DNA from: an uncultured Acidimicrobiales bacterium
GTDB lineage: Bacteria > Actinomycetota > Acidimicrobiia > Acidimicrobiales > Hopanoidiivorantaceae
Assembly: GCA_958295755.1 (NCBI GenBank)
Contig: OY282367.1
Location: 1,306,022 to 1,370,021, forward strand
DNA: 64,000 nt
Direction: 5' to 3'
In this document: piece by piece, positions 23,917 to 33,089 of the stretch
Layout of the letters: each line of letters begins with the position of its first letter
Position numbering within the stretch: position 1 is the stretch's first letter
The notes under the pieces: model-generated
The model's input: the letters and a program-made list of their open reading frames with translations, nothing else
Told to the model about the DNA's origin: nothing
The model's database searches: none
Position numbers and translations under genes: made by a program

Positions 23917-26345
23917 GTCTTAGTCAAAAAAGCTGCTGATTCTTCTTGCAGCATGACGCCTATTTCTTCGGCTAGAGCTGGATGGTCGGTGAGTTCAGGG
24001 TCGGCCAGCACTAGCTCTTCGGCAGCTACTCGGGCTTTGTGCACCCATTCTTCGTCTCTTAGTAGCCTTGCCAGCAGGAGGCTTCCCCTTCCCGATTGCT
24101 TGTCGCCCATGATGGTGCCTTCGCCTCGGATTTCCACATCCAACTTCGCCAGTTCAAAACCGTCATTGGTTTCTAGCATGGCTTCTAGACGTTGCTGGGC
24201 TTCTGGCGTGGTAGCTTCGCCCACCAAGAAACACACCGACAGGTGCTTGCCTCGGCCCACACGACCTCGTAGCTGATGTAGCTGCGCCAAGCCGAACTGC
24301 TGAGCATCCATGATCACCATGGCTGTGGCATTGGGAACATCCACGCCCACTTCTATGACCGTAGTGGCCACAAGCACATCTAACTCGCCGCTACGAAAAT
24401 CTTCCATGACGCGCTCTTTTTCTTCTGGTTTGAGACGGCCGTGTAGCAGACCGACAGAGCAGTCGGCTAGCTCATGCTGGCTGAGCCTGCGGTGCGTTGC
24501 GATGACGCCTGCTGTGTTGCCTGCTGTGCTACCTGCTGCGTTGCTTCTTCTAGCACTGCTACCCATAGCCAGCTGCCTATCAGATGCTTTGATAGCTTTA
24601 GTGGCGTCAATGGTGGGGCAAACCACATATGCTTGGCGACCTGCGGCTATCTCGTCTCTAACTGCTTGCCACATCTCGTCGGTTTCTGAGCGCATCCATT
24701 TTGTGGCCACAGCTGAGCGTCCAGCAGGGAGTTCGTCTAGCTCGGTGAGGTCTAAGTCGCCTAGGATTGTCATGGCTGTAGTGCGCGGGATGGGCGTGCC
24801 TGTCATCACCAGCAGGTCTGGCGTTTGAATGGCTGTCTCGTTGTCTGTGTCTTCAGTCAAGCTGTTTTCTGTCAAGCTGTCGTCAGTCAAGCCCGTTCTG
24901 TAGCCTGCGGGAGCGGCCGACAAGTCGGGGTCTGTAGCTTGTTCTGTGCCTTGTTCTTGCAAGAATGCTCGCTGTTCCACGCCGAAACGTTGCTGCTCGT
25001 CTATCACCACCAGACCGAGCGATTTGAAAGCCACATCACGCTGGATCAAGGAGTGTGTGCCGACGATGATATCTATGTTGCCCTCTGCCAGATTTGCCAG
25101 CAGTTCGGTGCGCTTGGCTGGGGTGGTGCGACTCGTCAAGATGGCAATGGTTAGTTCCCGCTCACCTGCCAGAGTGTCTAGGGCTGGCACTTTGAGACGA
25201 GACTGTCCATCGGCATCCACGCAGCGGTCTAGGTAGGTCTTGGTAGTGAAATATATCTGCTCAGCCAGCACTTCTGTGGGTGCCATGATCGCAGCTTGAT
25301 GGCCACCCCCAGCAGCTATGAGCATGGCTACGATTCCAACTGCCGTCTTACCTGAGCCCACCTCGCCTTGCAGAAGCCGCTGCATCGGCCAAGGCTTGGC
25401 CAAGTCTTCGGTTATTTCGGCTATGGCTCGCTTTTGAGCTGCAGTCATCTCAAAAGGTAGCGACTCATAATATGCCCGCAGAAATTCATCGTTGGGCACA
25501 TGCGGGATACCTCTGGACTCTCGGCGGATGCGCTCTCGGCGGCGGAACAGCCACGCCTGCATACGGAAAAGCTCGTCAAATACCAGTCGGCTACGAGCTA
25601 GCATCATCTCTTTGAAATCTTCGGGTTCGTGTATCCAACGGATGGCGTAGTCGCGGGTGATGAGACTGTGCTTCTTGCGCACTTCATATGGGATCGGGTC
25701 GGCGAAACCTCTAGGTTCGGCGCGTTTTAGCACTTCTTCTATGCACTCATTTACTTTGCGGGTGTCTATGGAGTGTTGCTTAGCCCTTTCTGACTGGCGA
25801 TACAGTGCCACAATCTTGCCAACCTTGTCGCCGATGGGATCTACGAGCGGGTTGGCCATGCTGGGCGCGCCACGGAACCATTTGACTTTGCCGAAGAGGT
25901 GCACTTGCATGCCTTCGCTTAGCTGTTTCGCCCGCCAAGGCTGGTTAAAGAAGGTGCACTGGAGCTTGCCCGTGCCATCGTCTACTTCCATTTGGCATCT
26001 GCTTTTGGGGCCACCTTGTTTCCACTGTCGTCCGCCGAAATTTTGCTGGGCGGCAACGCTTGTGATTTTTCCCAAGACCACTACTTCTTTATCTGTCGCA
26101 TTGCCTCGCCAGAGGTCGCTGATTTTGACTGTCTGGCGTCTATCGATGTAGCGGAAGGGGTAGAACATTAATAGGTCGAGCAAGGTCTGGATGCCTAGGG
26201 TAGCGAAGCCGTCTATGGTGGCTTTTACCCTTGACGGATTTCTGCTGTTGCCTGGCTTGCCACTTACTGCCACTAGGCGTGTGATGGGAAACTTGTCTTC
26301 GTTCCCTAGCTCGGCATAGGTCAGAGGCGGGTTTGCTTTTGTCAA
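23913..26345 (-). CDS. recG: ATP-dependent DNA helicase RecG
   Basis: An 810-residue RecG, a branch-migration helicase that remodels stalled forks. It has a wedge/OB domain (about 30-200), Walker A GEVGSGKTAVG, TEVLAEQI, Walker B VVIDEQQRFGVEQ (family usually DEQH), TGTPIPRT, and helicase motifs VGLLHGRLKPEEK and QLRGRVGRG. Two low-complexity insertions (about 455-495 and 590-615) look like in-frame tandem expansions. The apparent start is TTG 26345; no better start is in frame. Confidence 0.95.
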   Translation of the reverse strand: MTKANPPLTYAELGNEDKFPITRLVAVSGKPGNSRNPSRVKATIDGFATLGIQTLLDLLMFYPFRYIDRRQTVKISDLWRGNATDKEVVVLGKITSVAAQQNFGGRQWKQGGPKSRCQMEVDDGTGKLQCTFFNQPWRAKQLSEGMQVHLFGKVKWFRGAPSMANPLVDPIGDKVGKIVALYRQSERAKQHSIDTRKVNECIEEVLKRAEPRGFADPIPYEVRKKHSLITRDYAIRWIHEPEDFKEMMLARSRLVFDELFRMQAWLFRRRERIRRESRGIPHVPNDEFLRAYYESLPFEMTAAQKRAIAEITEDLAKPWPMQRLLQGEVGSGKTAVGIVAMLIAAGGGHQAAIMAPTEVLAEQIYFTTKTYLDRCVDADGQSRLKVPALDTLAGERELTIAILTSRTTPAKRTELLANLAEGNIDIIVGTHSLIQRDVAFKSLGLVVIDEQQRFGVEQRAFLQEQGTEQATDPDLSAAPAGYRTGLTDDSLTENSLTEDTDNETAIQTPDLLVMTGTPIPRTTAMTILGDLDLTELDELPAGRSAVATKWMRSETDEMWQAVRDEIAAGRQAYVVCPTIDATKAIKASDRQLAMGSSARRSNAAGSTAGNTAGVIATHRRLSQHELADCSVGLLHGRLKPEEKERVMEDFRSGELDVLVATTVIEVGVDVPNATAMVIMDAQQFGLAQLHQLRGRVGRGKHLSVCFLVGEATTPEAQQRLEAMLETNDGFELAKLDVEIRGEGTIMGDKQSGRGSLLLARLLRDEEWVHKARVAAEELVLADPELTDHPALAEEIGVMLQEESAAFLTKT

Positions 26346-26360
26346 ACTTGGGCGACTTCT

Positions 26361-27572
26361 TCACGCCACGGGCGCGCTGCCCATGATCGGCTGAGGGTTG
26401 TCTATTACACAGCGAGTGCCGCTGTAGATGGTGGGCATGCACTTGTTGCAATGGATGCAGATGCCTCCCTCTTGGGTGCCTGATTGCATGCGGTTGATGA
26501 GGTCGGGGGTGCGTAGCAAGGCTCGTCCCATGGCTACGAACGCGAAGCCTTCGTCTAGGGCAGAGCGGATGGTGGAAAGCTCGTTGATGCCACCAAGCAG
26601 GATTACCGGAGTGTTTAACGTTTCTAGATATCGACGGGCGTGCTTGCGGAAAAATGCCTCTTCAAAGGGATAGGAAGGCATCATCTTCTTGCCCATTAGT
26701 TTGAAGCCGACACGAGCTAGGGGTGGCAAGGTTGCGGCGAACTCTTTGAGGGGCGCATCGCCTCTGAAAAGATACATGGGGTTGCCGAACGAACTGCCGC
26801 CAGTGAGTTCTATGGCGTCTAAGTTGGCGTCTTCTTCTAGCATCTGGGCAACTTGCAGACTTTCTTCTATGTCGAGACCGCCCGGCATGGCGTCTTTCAT
26901 GTTCAGCTTGGCTATGACTGCCATGTCGCCACCTACGGCTTGGCGGACGGCTTCGCAGGCTTTGCGGGCGAGTTTGGCGCGGTTTTCTAAGCTGCCGCCC
27001 CATCGGTCTTCGCGTTTGTTGAGGCGGGGCGAGAGGAACGAGCTAGGGAGGTAGTTGTGTCCGAGGTGAATCTCTAGCGCATCAAACCCGCTGCGCTGGA
27101 CGATCTTGGCAGCGTTGGCGAAGTCGTGGATGATACGGGTGAGGTCGGCTTCGGTGGCGGCTTTGGTTTTGCGCATGGAGATGGGGTTGAACTGCGATGT
27201 AGGGCCGATGCTTTGAGCTTGGTTTGACTTGGCGTTGGCCACGAGCCCGCCGTGTCCGATTTGACCCGAGATCGCTGCGCCTTCGGCGTGGATAGCATCG
27301 GCTAACTTTGTGAGGCCGGGGATAGCTTCTTCTCGCATCCAAAGGCATTCTGCGTGCGTGCGTCCTTCGGGTGAGACAGCGAGATAGGCGACTGTGGTCA
27401 TGCCTACGCCCCCTGCCGCGACTTTGCGGTGATATTCAATCAGCTCTGGCGTAACCAGGGCATCAGGCATGACGCCTTCAAATGTGGCTGCTTTGATGAC
27501 TCGATTGCGTAGGGTTACGGGGCCGAGCTGCGCTGGGGCGAACGGGTCTATTGTGCTGGTGGTTGTCTCCAT
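26361..27572 (-). CDS. Old Yellow Enzyme-family NADH:flavin oxidoreductase
   Basis: A 403-residue TIM-barrel flavoprotein with PFAPAQLGPVTLRNRVIKAA at the start, GQIGHGGL in the active-site region, DALEIHLGHNYLPSSFLSP, NKREDRWGGSLENR and the end CIHCNKCMPTIYSGTRC. The C-terminal Cys cluster is as in 2,4-dienoyl-CoA-reductase-like members, but the FAD/NAD domain is absent. It probably reduces an activated double bond; substrate unknown. It sits 15 bases upstream of recG. Confidence 0.9.
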   Translation of the reverse strand: METTTSTIDPFAPAQLGPVTLRNRVIKAATFEGVMPDALVTPELIEYHRKVAAGGVGMTTVAYLAVSPEGRTHAECLWMREEAIPGLTKLADAIHAEGAAISGQIGHGGLVANAKSNQAQSIGPTSQFNPISMRKTKAATEADLTRIIHDFANAAKIVQRSGFDALEIHLGHNYLPSSFLSPRLNKREDRWGGSLENRAKLARKACEAVRQAVGGDMAVIAKLNMKDAMPGGLDIEESLQVAQMLEEDANLDAIELTGGSSFGNPMYLFRGDAPLKEFAATLPPLARVGFKLMGKKMMPSYPFEEAFFRKHARRYLETLNTPVILLGGINELSTIRSALDEGFAFVAMGRALLRTPDLINRMQSGTQEGGICIHCNKCMPTIYSGTRCVIDNPQPIMGSAPVA

Positions 27573-27620
27573 TTTGTAAGATATTAGCAGGGTTAGGCGA
27601 GCTTTTGTGCCAGCCGCTGT

Positions 27621-28400
27621 CTAGCCATTTGAGAGCCGAGACAGCAATAGTTCTTCGTGGTCGGTCAACAGCTCTTCCAGAAGGCTGAGCCTTTCTGCAA
27701 CACTTGGTGCTGCGAGCAGCTTCTGTCTATCAAACTGCTGTAGAGGTATGCGAGCTGCGAGACCAAAGCTACCCACAGATGTCCTTGGATAATTTTCGGC
27801 TGGTTCAGGTTCGGTGGCACCCATCTCTCGCCGCAAAGCCCAAACACGGCGAACCGTTACTTCGGCAGACGCGAACAGCTCGGCTAAATCGTCCTCAGCA
27901 AGATCTGCTTTATCTTCGCACGGCCATACTTCGGCAATGGCCTGAGGGTAGGGATTGTCTTCAAACCACTTAGTCACCTTCACTCGCTGTTCTCCCACAG
28001 CCAACACAGCCATTCGTCCACCATCTAACACCCGATGCGACACGATCCTCGCCACGGTGCCTACATTCGTGCGGATATCGTCTCCGCCCACTTCGCTGCC
28101 TCGTTCAATCAACACAACCCCGAAGAGCTTGTCGCCTGTGTTGTTTTTGCCTGCATCGTCTTCGCATCTGTCGTCTTCGCCGAGGCAGTGGTTCATCATC
28201 TCTCTATAGCGAGGTTCAAAGATATGCAAAGGCAATATCTGCCCTGGGAGTAATACCGATCCAAGCGGAAACATCGGTAGCGGATTGGGCAAGCTGGCTG
28301 AAGTCTTACTTTGTCTTGCCTCAGACTTTAGGGTGTCAACTTTCTGCTGGTCTATTTCGCTTTCTGTTTCGCTTTCCGTTTCGAACTTCTTAGCTGTCAT
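27621..28400 (-). CDS. LON peptidase N-terminal (substrate-binding) domain protein
   Basis: A 259-residue stand-alone LON-SB/PUA-like protein. The domain begins at about 40 with PLPMFPLGSVLLPGQILPLHIFEPRYREMM and ends with a helical bundle (RLSLLEELLTDHEELL). The ATPase and protease parts of Lon are absent. An acidic insertion at about 80-93 (DDRCEDDAGKNNT) lies in the first beta region. Relatives are common single-domain proteins of unknown role. It is divergent from selD. Confidence 0.88.
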   Translation of the reverse strand: MTAKKFETESETESEIDQQKVDTLKSEARQSKTSASLPNPLPMFPLGSVLLPGQILPLHIFEPRYREMMNHCLGEDDRCEDDAGKNNTGDKLFGVVLIERGSEVGGDDIRTNVGTVARIVSHRVLDGGRMAVLAVGEQRVKVTKWFEDNPYPQAIAEVWPCEDKADLAEDDLAELFASAEVTVRRVWALRREMGATEPEPAENYPRTSVGSFGLAARIPLQQFDRQKLLAAPSVAERLSLLEELLTDHEELLLSRLSNG

Positions 28401-28458
28401 ATCAGAAATTTTACTGCCGATGCTCTTCAGTCTCCGCCCTCTGCGGTAAATTCATCTC

Positions 28459-29724
28459 ATGGCAACAACTTCGCCTAGGGATGCTTCGAGTGAAGAGCAG
28501 CGACTCACCAGCCTCAGTAGCGGAGCCGGTTGAGCCGCCAAACTCGGCCCGTCCGAGCTAGCCCAGGTCGTGGGTGCCCTTCCACAATCTAGCCATCCAG
28601 ATTTGCTCGTCGACACGGGCGACGATGCGGCTGTCTGGGCGCAGGGCGATGGCAAAGTGCTTATCTCCACTGCTGACTTCTTCGGACCTCTAGTAGATGA
28701 CCCTCACCTGTGGGGCCAGATTGCTGCCGCAAACGCAGCCAGCGATGTCTATGCCATGGGCGGCAAGCCTCTTTTCGCTCTAAACCTAGTGTGCTGGCCT
28801 GGGCTTGGACTAGAGGTTCTGTCAGAAGTGCTAGCCGGAGGGGCTGCCGCCGCCGAACGGGGCGGCTGGAATGTGGTCGGAGGCCATACCGTGACAGGCC
28901 CCGAACCTCTGTACGGCCAAGCCGTGACCGGCGAAGCGCATACAAGTAGCTTGCTAACTCTGGCTGGAGGACAAGAGGGGCAGTCTCTAGTTCTGACTAA
29001 ACCCCTAGGCACCGGCATAATCACCACCGCCGCCATGCGTCGCCCTGCCGCAGATTCCGCACCTGGCGGGGACATGCACGAGCCTTATCAGGCAGCTGTA
29101 ACCGAGATGCTCCGCCTGAACGACATCGCAAGTCAAGTAGCCATCCAAGCCGGTGCCACCGTCGCTACCGACATAACAGGCTTCGGACTCCTAGGCCATC
29201 TTCATAAACTCTGTGTCGCCTCCGGCTTAGCGGCTGTTTTAGATGTAGACGCAATCCCCGTGCTCCCCGGGGCCAAAGAGCTAGCCGCCCAAGGCTACAC
29301 TCCCGGAGGCACCCAAAGAAACCTAGATTTCGTCGCCCACGCCCTAGACATCAGCAAAACCTCTGGCAGCAACCCCAGCGACATCCCCACCAACAACAAA
29401 ACCTCGAGCGACAACCCTGACGAAGCTCCCAACAGTAGCAAAACTTTTGGCAACAACCCTGATGATGCACCCACCAACAACAAAACCACTAGCAACAACC
29501 CCAACTCTATAAATCAGAGATCCACCGAGACGAACACTCCAATCATCTTGAACCTCAATGACCCTTCCTGCCCCCTCGCCGACACCCTAGCCCTCCTAGC
29601 CGATCCTCAAACCTCCGGGGGTCTTCTTTTCGCCTGCCCACCCACCGCCGCCGAAGAAGCAGTAGCTCACCTAACCACCCAAAACCACACCGCCACCATA
29701 ATCGGCACTCTAGCCCTCCTGTAG
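28459..29724 (+). CDS. selD: selenide, water dikinase SelD with in-frame UGA (selenocysteine) at the active site
   Basis: Selenophosphate synthetase, which makes the selenium donor for selenocysteine. Starting at ATG 28459 the frame reads 24 codons to a TGA (28531-28533) and continues in the same frame into the full SelD sequence. The surrounding residues are SLSSGAG-(TGA)-AAKLGPSEL, matching the catalytic G-[C/U]-x-x-K of SelD, so the TGA should encode Sec25 with Lys28 as partner. Downstream are the expected DTGDDAAVW, STADFFGPLVDDP, AANAASDVYAMGG and DITGFGLLGHL. An Asn/Ser/Pro-rich insertion (about 297-360) of 14-residue repeats interrupts the C-terminal domain. Annotation tools will probably truncate the gene to GTG 28570. 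Total length is 421 residues. Confidence 0.93.
28561..28575 (+). promoter_or_regulatory. candidate SECIS hairpin for selD UGA
   Basis: Twenty-eight nt after the UGA, GCCCA and UGGGU can pair around the loop GGUCG. A GG at the 5' side of a small apical loop at about 16-37 nt from UGA is the bacterial SECIS pattern. A second small stem (CUCGG/CCGAG, 28543-28557) lies between. The fold is by eye only. Confidence 0.6.
29347..29510 (+). repeat. 42-bp (14-residue) imperfect tandem repeats inside selD
   Basis: Three to four in-frame copies of the type GNNPDDAPTNNKT encode a polar disordered insertion between the AIR-synthase-like C-terminal strands of SelD. The coding frame is preserved. Confidence 0.8.
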
Positions 29725-29778
29725 CCCCTCTATAATTCGTGATTTGAACTCACAGCGTTGTTCGACTCCGCCCATTCT

Positions 29779-30054
29779 TCACCAAGAATCTTCTCCAGTT
29801 CTATAGTCTTTTCCGTGCCATTGCGCCCACAGTTCTAACGCAAGCTGTCTTGTTTCAATGTTTGCCATGTCGCGACGTATCTGTTTCATCTGAGCGCGCG
29901 GCATAAATCCTTCTACATCTTTTATGCCTGCTTCGGTTAAAGATGCAGAGATTTCATGTTCAGCGTAGATGAAATGTGCATGTAAAACTTTATGATTTCT
30001 TTCTCGTCCGCGAATGTAGCCTTTGACACCCTTATGTCTGTAAAACTCAGGCAT
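29779..30054 (-). CDS. DUF4160 protein
   Basis: A 91-residue protein beginning MPEFYRHKGVKGYI with a central HAHFIYAEHEISASL and C-terminal RRDMANIETRQLALELWAQWHG. This is the DUF4160 pattern, small proteins almost always adjacent to DUF2442. It overlaps the DUF2442 gene by 8 bp. The pair behaves like a toxin-antitoxin-type cassette in genome contexts, but its activity is not firmly established. Confidence 0.8.
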   Translation of the reverse strand: MPEFYRHKGVKGYIRGRERNHKVLHAHFIYAEHEISASLTEAGIKDVEGFMPRAQMKQIRRDMANIETRQLALELWAQWHGKDYRTGEDSW

Positions 30055-30433
30055 GGATGGCTGAAGTTTGCTCTGTAGCTAAACCATACATCTCAGCGTC
30101 TGTTTTGCCTGTAGCAAGACTATACAACCAATGATTACACACGTCTATCTCCCCCCAACATAATGTGTGTCCATCAATGCGGAAATTATTAAGCTCGGAC
30201 TGGTCAAGCAGATGCTCGCAACGTTCATCGCCATCGAAAATTGTTCGCATATCCACTAGACCCGACTCTCCGTCAGCGAACTCCACGAACATGTGCATAT
30301 TACCTCTAGTTTCGGCTGCTGTCACACGAAACGGGCTACCCTGCCGCCGCTGCCTGCATCTGCGGATAAAACCAAGTATTCGTTTTCGTATCATAGCACT
30401 TATTCTAGTATGTAAAATCAACACCTCAGACAT
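30047..30433 (-). CDS. DUF2442 protein
   Basis: A 128-residue protein. The DUF2442 core is at about 38-108 (MHMFVEFADGESGLVDMR, NNFRIDGHTLCWGEIDVCNHWLYSLATG). The Arg-rich first about 35 residues are outside the domain. A later ATG at 30394 would remove 13 of them. It is upstream of, and overlaps, the DUF4160 gene. Confidence 0.8.
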   Translation of the reverse strand: MSEVLILHTRISAMIRKRILGFIRRCRQRRQGSPFRVTAAETRGNMHMFVEFADGESGLVDMRTIFDGDERCEHLLDQSELNNFRIDGHTLCWGEIDVCNHWLYSLATGKTDAEMYGLATEQTSAIHA

Positions 30434-30647
30434 TCACTCGGAATATAATATCAGACTTATAGGGACTGGAACAGCATTGCCTGTCTGCTTGTGGATTTGG
30501 CTGTCGTTGCCTATTATCTCAAACTCACAGGAATATCCTCACTCGCTATTTCAGTGATGTCACCAGCTGGTCTTACCCTAAAATTCCATTGTAGGCTCTG
30601 TATTGCCTCGCCGTTTGCATGTAGCTGAGGCTTATCGCCCGTTTCTG

Positions 30648-31580
30648 CTAGGCGTTAACTAAATCTGCTATTAGGTCGTGGGCGGTTTCGCCGGTTGGGG
30701 TTTGGGTTAGGATTTCGGCGGAAGTGGGGGTTACTAAGAGGGTATGTTCGAACTGGGCACTGCGGTGGCCGTCTTTGGTTACTGCTGTCCACTCGTCATC
30801 CCAGATACGAAGAGATGGGGAACCCAAAGTGAGCATGGGTTCAATAGTGAAGCTGGTGCCTTGTTCTAGCTGGCGGGTTTGTTTGGGGTCAAAATAGTGT
30901 GGTATGGCGAGTTTGCTGTGGAACTCACTACCTACTCCGTGTCCGATGAACTCTCGCACCACACCTAGCCTGTGCTTGCGGGCGTGGGTTTCTATCGCAT
31001 GGCCGATTTCATTTATGGCACAGCCAGGTCGCACCACCGCTATTGCCTCTCGTAGCGCAATCAGAGTTTCTCTCACAAGCTTGCGACTTGACTCATCCAC
31101 ATCGCCCACCAAAAACATAGACGAAGTATCCCCGTGGACGCCATTGCGATAAAGCGTTATATCCACATTGATGATGTCGCCGTCTTGCAGCTGGCGACTG
31201 TCGGGGATGCCGTGACAGATCACCTCATTTACTGATGTACAAACCGACTTGGGGAAGCCTTTATAGTTCAACGGACTAGGATACGCCCCACGGCTAATGA
31301 CCTCATCATGGACGAAAGCATCCAACGCTTCAGTGGCGACCCCGGGGGCAATCTTTTCTGCCACACGCAACAACACCTCAGCTGCATGCGCTCCAGCTTC
31401 GCGCATCGCCTCGATCTCTTCTGGAGTACGCACTAGCGGTGCCACAGCAGGAGGAGGCTTGCCCGAAATGGCATAAGGAGGCAACACAATATGTGACGGC
31501 ACGGGGCGACGAGGACTCACCAACCCCTGCTGAACTGGAGGAGAACTATGACGAGGGAGCTTCCGCTTGCGTTTTGCCAC
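30648..31580 (-). CDS. map: methionine aminopeptidase
   Basis: A 310-residue type I MetAP removing the initiator Met. The five metal ligands are present: Asp in NVDITLY, Asp in GDTSS, His in FIGHGVG, Glu in TIEPML and Glu in AQFEHT. Residues 1-50 are a basic, Pro-rich extension (HSSPPVQQGLVSPRRPVPS), as in actinobacterial MapB-type enzymes with an SH3-binding-like N-terminus. Confidence 0.96.
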   Translation of the reverse strand: MAKRKRKLPRHSSPPVQQGLVSPRRPVPSHIVLPPYAISGKPPPAVAPLVRTPEEIEAMREAGAHAAEVLLRVAEKIAPGVATEALDAFVHDEVISRGAYPSPLNYKGFPKSVCTSVNEVICHGIPDSRQLQDGDIINVDITLYRNGVHGDTSSMFLVGDVDESSRKLVRETLIALREAIAVVRPGCAINEIGHAIETHARKHRLGVVREFIGHGVGSEFHSKLAIPHYFDPKQTRQLEQGTSFTIEPMLTLGSPSLRIWDDEWTAVTKDGHRSAQFEHTLLVTPTSAEILTQTPTGETAHDLIADLVNA

Positions 31581-31629
31581 TTACATTATTTGCCACTTAC
31601 GACAGATCAATCCAACATCAATAGACAGA

Positions 31630-32085
31630 TCAATCCAAATAACGGGTGACGCTTTCTACCACGCAGGCGGGCTTCTCCGAACCCTCCACTTCAGCTGTGA
31701 TAACAATAACAGCCTGCACGCCGCCAGGGATTTCGGTTACATCTTGCAGCATTGCCGAAAAACGCACCTTTGACCCGCTCGGCACTGGCGCAGGGAAGCG
31801 CACCTTGTTGACCCCATAGTTGATGCCCATAGATATGTTTTCAACCGAGATGATTTCGGGTAAGAACATGTTGGTAAGCGATAAAGTGAGGTAGCCGTGG
31901 GCGATAGTGGCACCGAAAGGGCCTTGTTTGGCTTGCTCTTCGTCAATGTGTATCCACTGGTAGTCGCCCGTGGCTTCAGCGAACTGATTGATGCGCTCTT
32001 GAGTGATTTCAAACCAGTCGGTCTGTCCGAGCTGGGCACCTATGTTACTCAGCAAATCTTTAGGTGCTTTAAAAACTGTTCCCAT
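31630..32085 (-). CDS. MaoC-like (R)-specific enoyl-CoA hydratase
   Basis: A 151-residue hot-dog-fold hydratase. The catalytic region is WIHIDEEQAKQGPFGATIAHGYLTLSL, with the Asp and His expected in the hydratase-2 motif. It probably hydrates enoyl-CoA esters. The enoyl-CoA hydratase gene lies upstream on the same strand, with a 13-bp tandem repeat in the spacer. Confidence 0.93.
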   Translation of the reverse strand: MGTVFKAPKDLLSNIGAQLGQTDWFEITQERINQFAEATGDYQWIHIDEEQAKQGPFGATIAHGYLTLSLTNMFLPEIISVENISMGINYGVNKVRFPAPVPSGSKVRFSAMLQDVTEIPGGVQAVIVITAEVEGSEKPACVVESVTRYLD

Positions 32086-32094
32086 TGTCTTCTC

Positions 32095-32144
32095 CTTGGG
32101 TTTGCTACTTGGGTTTGCTACTTGGGTTTGCTACTTGGGTTTGC
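32095..32144. repeat. 13-bp tandem repeat, about 3.5 copies, upstream of the MaoC gene
   Basis: Unit tttgctacttggg at 32101-32113, 32114-32126 and 32127-32139, with partial copies at both ends. It lies immediately 5' of the MaoC start on the - strand, where the ribosome-binding site (GGAGA) is. Confidence 0.95.
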
Positions 32145-32201
32145 TTGTGTTTATTTGACCGCTGTGTTGATTAAACCGCTTATCAGACCACTGCGGGCTT
32201 A

Positions 32202-32987
32202 TCAGACCGACCACTGTGGCTCGCGCTTAGAAATAAACGCGTCCATACCTTCTTGAGCGTCTTCCATGTTGGCGTTGCAGACCATAGCTTCGCTGGCTAC
32301 GCCATACGCCTGCTCTTCGGTCATATCTGCTTGACGATAAAAAGTCCGCTTGCCAAGGGCGATGGTGTCTCTGCTGAACTGAGAAATCCGCAGAGCTAGC
32401 TCCATCACTTCGCCATCAAGTTCTTCTGGCGGCACGACCTTGTTCACCAGCCCCCACCGCAGAGCTACCTCAGAAGAGATCGGCTCAGCTGTGAGCAACA
32501 TCTCCATTGCCCGCTTGCGACCGATAGCACGGGTGAGCGGCACCATAGGCGTAGAGCAGAACAAACCGATGCGTACCCCCGGCGTGGCAAACGAGCTACG
32601 ATCAGAAACCACAGCCAAATCACAGGCCGCCACCAACTGACAACCTGCCGCTGTCGCCACCCCGTCTACCTTGGCTATGACGGGCTGAGGCACGGCATGC
32701 AATGTCGCCATAAGCTTGCTGCAGTCGCCAAAGAGACTGCTATAAAACTCTTCGTCTCTGCCTATCATCTCAGAAATATCATGGCCAGCACTGAAGGCAG
32801 GCCCTACGCCCTCAAGCACGATCACTCGCACGGCAGAGTCTTGGCTCAAATCATAAAGAGTCGCAGTTAGTTCGCGCATCACTTCGCCACTCAAAGCATT
32901 GCGTTTCTTAGGATTGTTGAGCACAACCTGGGCCAGATCGCCAGATTCTAAAGCCGTTCGCTCAACCACAATAGCTTGATTACTCAT
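32202..32987 (-). CDS. enoyl-CoA hydratase/isomerase family protein
   Basis: A crotonase of about 261 residues. It has LNNPKKRNALSGEVMREL, GPAFSAGHDISEMIGRDEEF (oxyanion-hole region), VDGVATAAGCQLVAACDLAV and WGLVNKVVPPEEL. The glutamates of the hydratase active site are not obvious, so isomerase or other crotonase chemistry is possible. ATG 32987 is chosen because GGAG lies six bases before it; the GTG at 32999 is less likely. Confidence 0.9.
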   Translation of the reverse strand: MSNQAIVVERTALESGDLAQVVLNNPKKRNALSGEVMRELTATLYDLSQDSAVRVIVLEGVGPAFSAGHDISEMIGRDEEFYSSLFGDCSKLMATLHAVPQPVIAKVDGVATAAGCQLVAACDLAVVSDRSSFATPGVRIGLFCSTPMVPLTRAIGRKRAMEMLLTAEPISSEVALRWGLVNKVVPPEELDGEVMELALRISQFSRDTIALGKRTFYRQADMTEEQAYGVASEAMVCNANMEDAQEGMDAFISKREPQWSV

Positions 32988-33005
32988 TGGATTCTCCACC
33001 TATGA

Positions 33006-33060
33006 ACTGCCTGTGGACTGCATGTGAACTGCATGTGAATTGCCTATAAATTGCCATTAT
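33006..33060. repeat. 11-bp tandem repeat x5 upstream of the enoyl-CoA hydratase gene
   Basis: Units actgcctgtgg, actgcatgtga (twice), attgcctataa and attgccattat fill the region 5' of the hydratase start, between it and the divergent CDF gene. Confidence 0.85.
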
Positions 33061-33089
33061 GTCAGTTTATCGGCTATAAATAAACAGAC

